Shown: positions 11,792 through 12,876 of the stretch, in pieces | Numbering within the stretch: position 1 is the first letter of the stretch | Layout: each line of letters begins with the position of its first letter | Source of the DNA: a bacterium UBP7_UBA7824 | GTDB taxonomy: Bacteria > UBP7 > UBA6624 | Assembly: GCA_002501535.1 (NCBI GenBank) | Contig: DLTY01000043.1 | Span: 34,113 to 46,988, forward strand | Reading direction: 5' to 3' | DNA length: 12,876 bases | Position numbers and translations under genes: made by a program | The notes under the pieces: model-generated | Databases searched by the model: none | What the model saw: only the letters and a program-made list of their open reading frames with translations | Told to the model about the DNA's origin: nothing

Positions 11792-12876
11792 TTAAAATCC
11801 GCCCATTCCAGGCATTCCCCCACCTGGAGGAGGTCCACCCATCGGTTGTTCTTTTTCTTCAGGAAGATCTGTAACCATAACTTCAGTAGTCAAAACCATT
11901 GATGCAATACTAGCAGCATTCCTTAAAGCACTTCTCGTAACAACAAGAGGATCTATGACTCCAACTTTAAGCAAGTCACAATACTCTCCGGTTAATGCGT
12001 TAAACCCATTTGAACCTTTTTGTTCTTGAACTTTTTCAACAACTACGGAACCTTCGTAACCAGCATTTTCAGCAACTCTTCTCATTGGTTCTGTCAAAGC
12101 GTTTCTAACAACATTTATACCCCAATTTATAGAAACATCCTCATCGTTCAATTTCTTTATTTTGTCAACACATCTTAACAAAGTAACACCACCACCAGGA
12201 ACAACACCTTCTTCGACAGCAGCTCTTGTAGCTGACAAAGCATCTTCAAACCTGTGTTTCTTTTCCTTCATTTCAACTTCTGTTGGAGCACCTACTTTTA
12301 TTTCAGCAACACCACCAGCTAGCTTTGCTAGTCTTTCTTGAAGTTTCTCTCTTTCCCAATCACTGTCAGTACCATCGATTTCAGATCTTATTTGCTCTAT
12401 TCTCCCCAAAACAGCAGGAGAGCCTGAATTTGAACTAACTATTGTTGTGTTATTTTTATCAATTATGACTTTTTGAGCAACTCCCATCTGATCTACATCA
12501 ACATTTTCAAGCTTGATTCCAAGATCCTTACTGATAAATTCACCACCAGTCAAAATAGCTATATCTTGCATCATTGCTTTTCTTCTGTCGCCATAACCAG
12601 GAGCCTTAACTGCACATACATTCAAAGTACCACGCAGCTTATTCAAAACAAGTGTTGATAAAACATCATTCTCAACCTCTTCAGAAATGATCAAAAAAGG
12701 TCTACCGTCTTGAGCAACTTTTTCAAGTATTGGTAAAAATTCTTGTGCATTGCTAATCTTTGATTCATATATAAGAATCAAAACACCTCTCTCATCACCG
12801 CCTACTTCACATTTTTGCATTTCTTTATCATTTGCAAAATAAGGACTTTGAAAACCTCTATCAAATTGCATTCCCT
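11792..12876 (-). CDS. groEL: Chaperonin GroEL, C-terminal two thirds (partial)
   Basis: This is the 60-kDa chaperonin subunit of the double-ring ATP-driven folding machine in the cytoplasm. The window edge removes about the first 190 residues (N-terminal equatorial domain and the ATP P-loop). The reading frame is open to 12876, giving Glu-Gly before MQFDRGFQSPYF, so the Met at 12869-12871 is internal and not the start. The apical domain follows (RPFLIISEEVENDVLSTLV, CAVKAPGYGDRRKAMMQDIA), then KVGAPTEVEMKEKKHRFEDA with the catalytic Asp of ATP hydrolysis, EEGVVPGGGVTLLR, and the equatorial end. The tail is Gly/Met/Pro-rich (PMGGPPPGGGMPGMGGF) as in most GroELs. groES may lie beyond the edge. 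A strong hairpin follows the stop. Confidence 0.98.
   Translation of the reverse strand, partial: GMQFDRGFQSPYFANDKEMQKCEVGGDERGVLILIYESKISNAQEFLPILEKVAQDGRPFLIISEEVENDVLSTLVLNKLRGTLNVCAVKAPGYGDRRKAMMQDIAILTGGEFISKDLGIKLENVDVDQMGVAQKVIIDKNNTTIVSSNSGSPAVLGRIEQIRSEIDGTDSDWEREKLQERLAKLAGGVAEIKVGAPTEVEMKEKKHRFEDALSATRAAVEEGVVPGGGVTLLRCVDKIKKLNDEDVSINWGINVVRNALTEPMRRVAENAGYEGSVVVEKVQEQKGSNGFNALTGEYCDLLKVGVIDPLVVTRSALRNAASIASMVLTTEVMVTDLPEEKEQPMGGPPPGGGMPGMGGF

Noticed and set aside
12473..12658. Plus-strand open frame of 61 codons within groEL
   Set aside because: It is antisense to strongly conserved groEL apical-domain sequence and has no start-site support.
12869..12871. ATG as the start of groEL
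   Set aside because: The frame continues upstream to the window edge with Glu-Gly, as in GroEL EGMQFDRG, so this Met is internal and the gene is cut by the window.

Overview
The window is about 12.9 kb of AT-rich bacterial DNA (mid-30s % GC by eye). Every supportable gene lies on the minus strand, so transcription runs from high to low coordinates. The organism looks Gram-negative: there are two likely lipoproteins, a periplasmic HtrA-type protease with relatives, and a SurA-like protein. I cannot name a phylum. The tight packing, short gaps and low GC fit a compact, possibly aquatic genome, but that is inference.

In transcription order: (1) the 3' two thirds of groEL (11792-12876, cut by the window edge), closed by a strong hairpin terminator (11754-11788). 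(2) An envelope module (5587-11733): a six-helix membrane protein with an exported N-terminal domain; a lipoprotein with an acidic stretch and a Pro/Gly-rich tail; three trypsin-like/PDZ proteins of the HtrA (S1C) family; and a SurA-like lipoprotein without a PPIase domain. Only the middle HtrA protein keeps the His-Asp-Ser triad. Both flanking ones have lost the His and the Ser but keep the Asp. (3) Enolase and a nucleotide-sugar SDR enzyme of the GDP-mannose dehydratase / GDP-6-deoxy-mannose reductase family. (4) The ATP synthase operon atpZ-atpI-atpB-atpE-atpF-atpH-atpA, with atpA running off the window.

From 10263 down to 1 the genes overlap or nearly abut (ATGA and TAATG junctions, gaps of 3-15 bp), except for a 73-bp leader before atpB. 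I see no convincing terminator between them. The envelope module, eno, the sugar gene and the F-ATPase may therefore share transcripts.

The most interesting element is the HtrA trio: one intact protease translationally coupled with two apparent pseudoproteases. The intact member also has a canonical EF-hand calcium-loop signature inside its PDZ domain. I infer a calcium-responsive, heteromeric envelope quality-control complex in which the inactive members act as regulators or substrate receptors. Smaller oddities are a perfect 30-bp tandem repeat encoding a His/Asp-rich N-terminus on ATP synthase subunit a, and a c subunit whose helix-1 glycine motif is replaced by Pro plus alanines.
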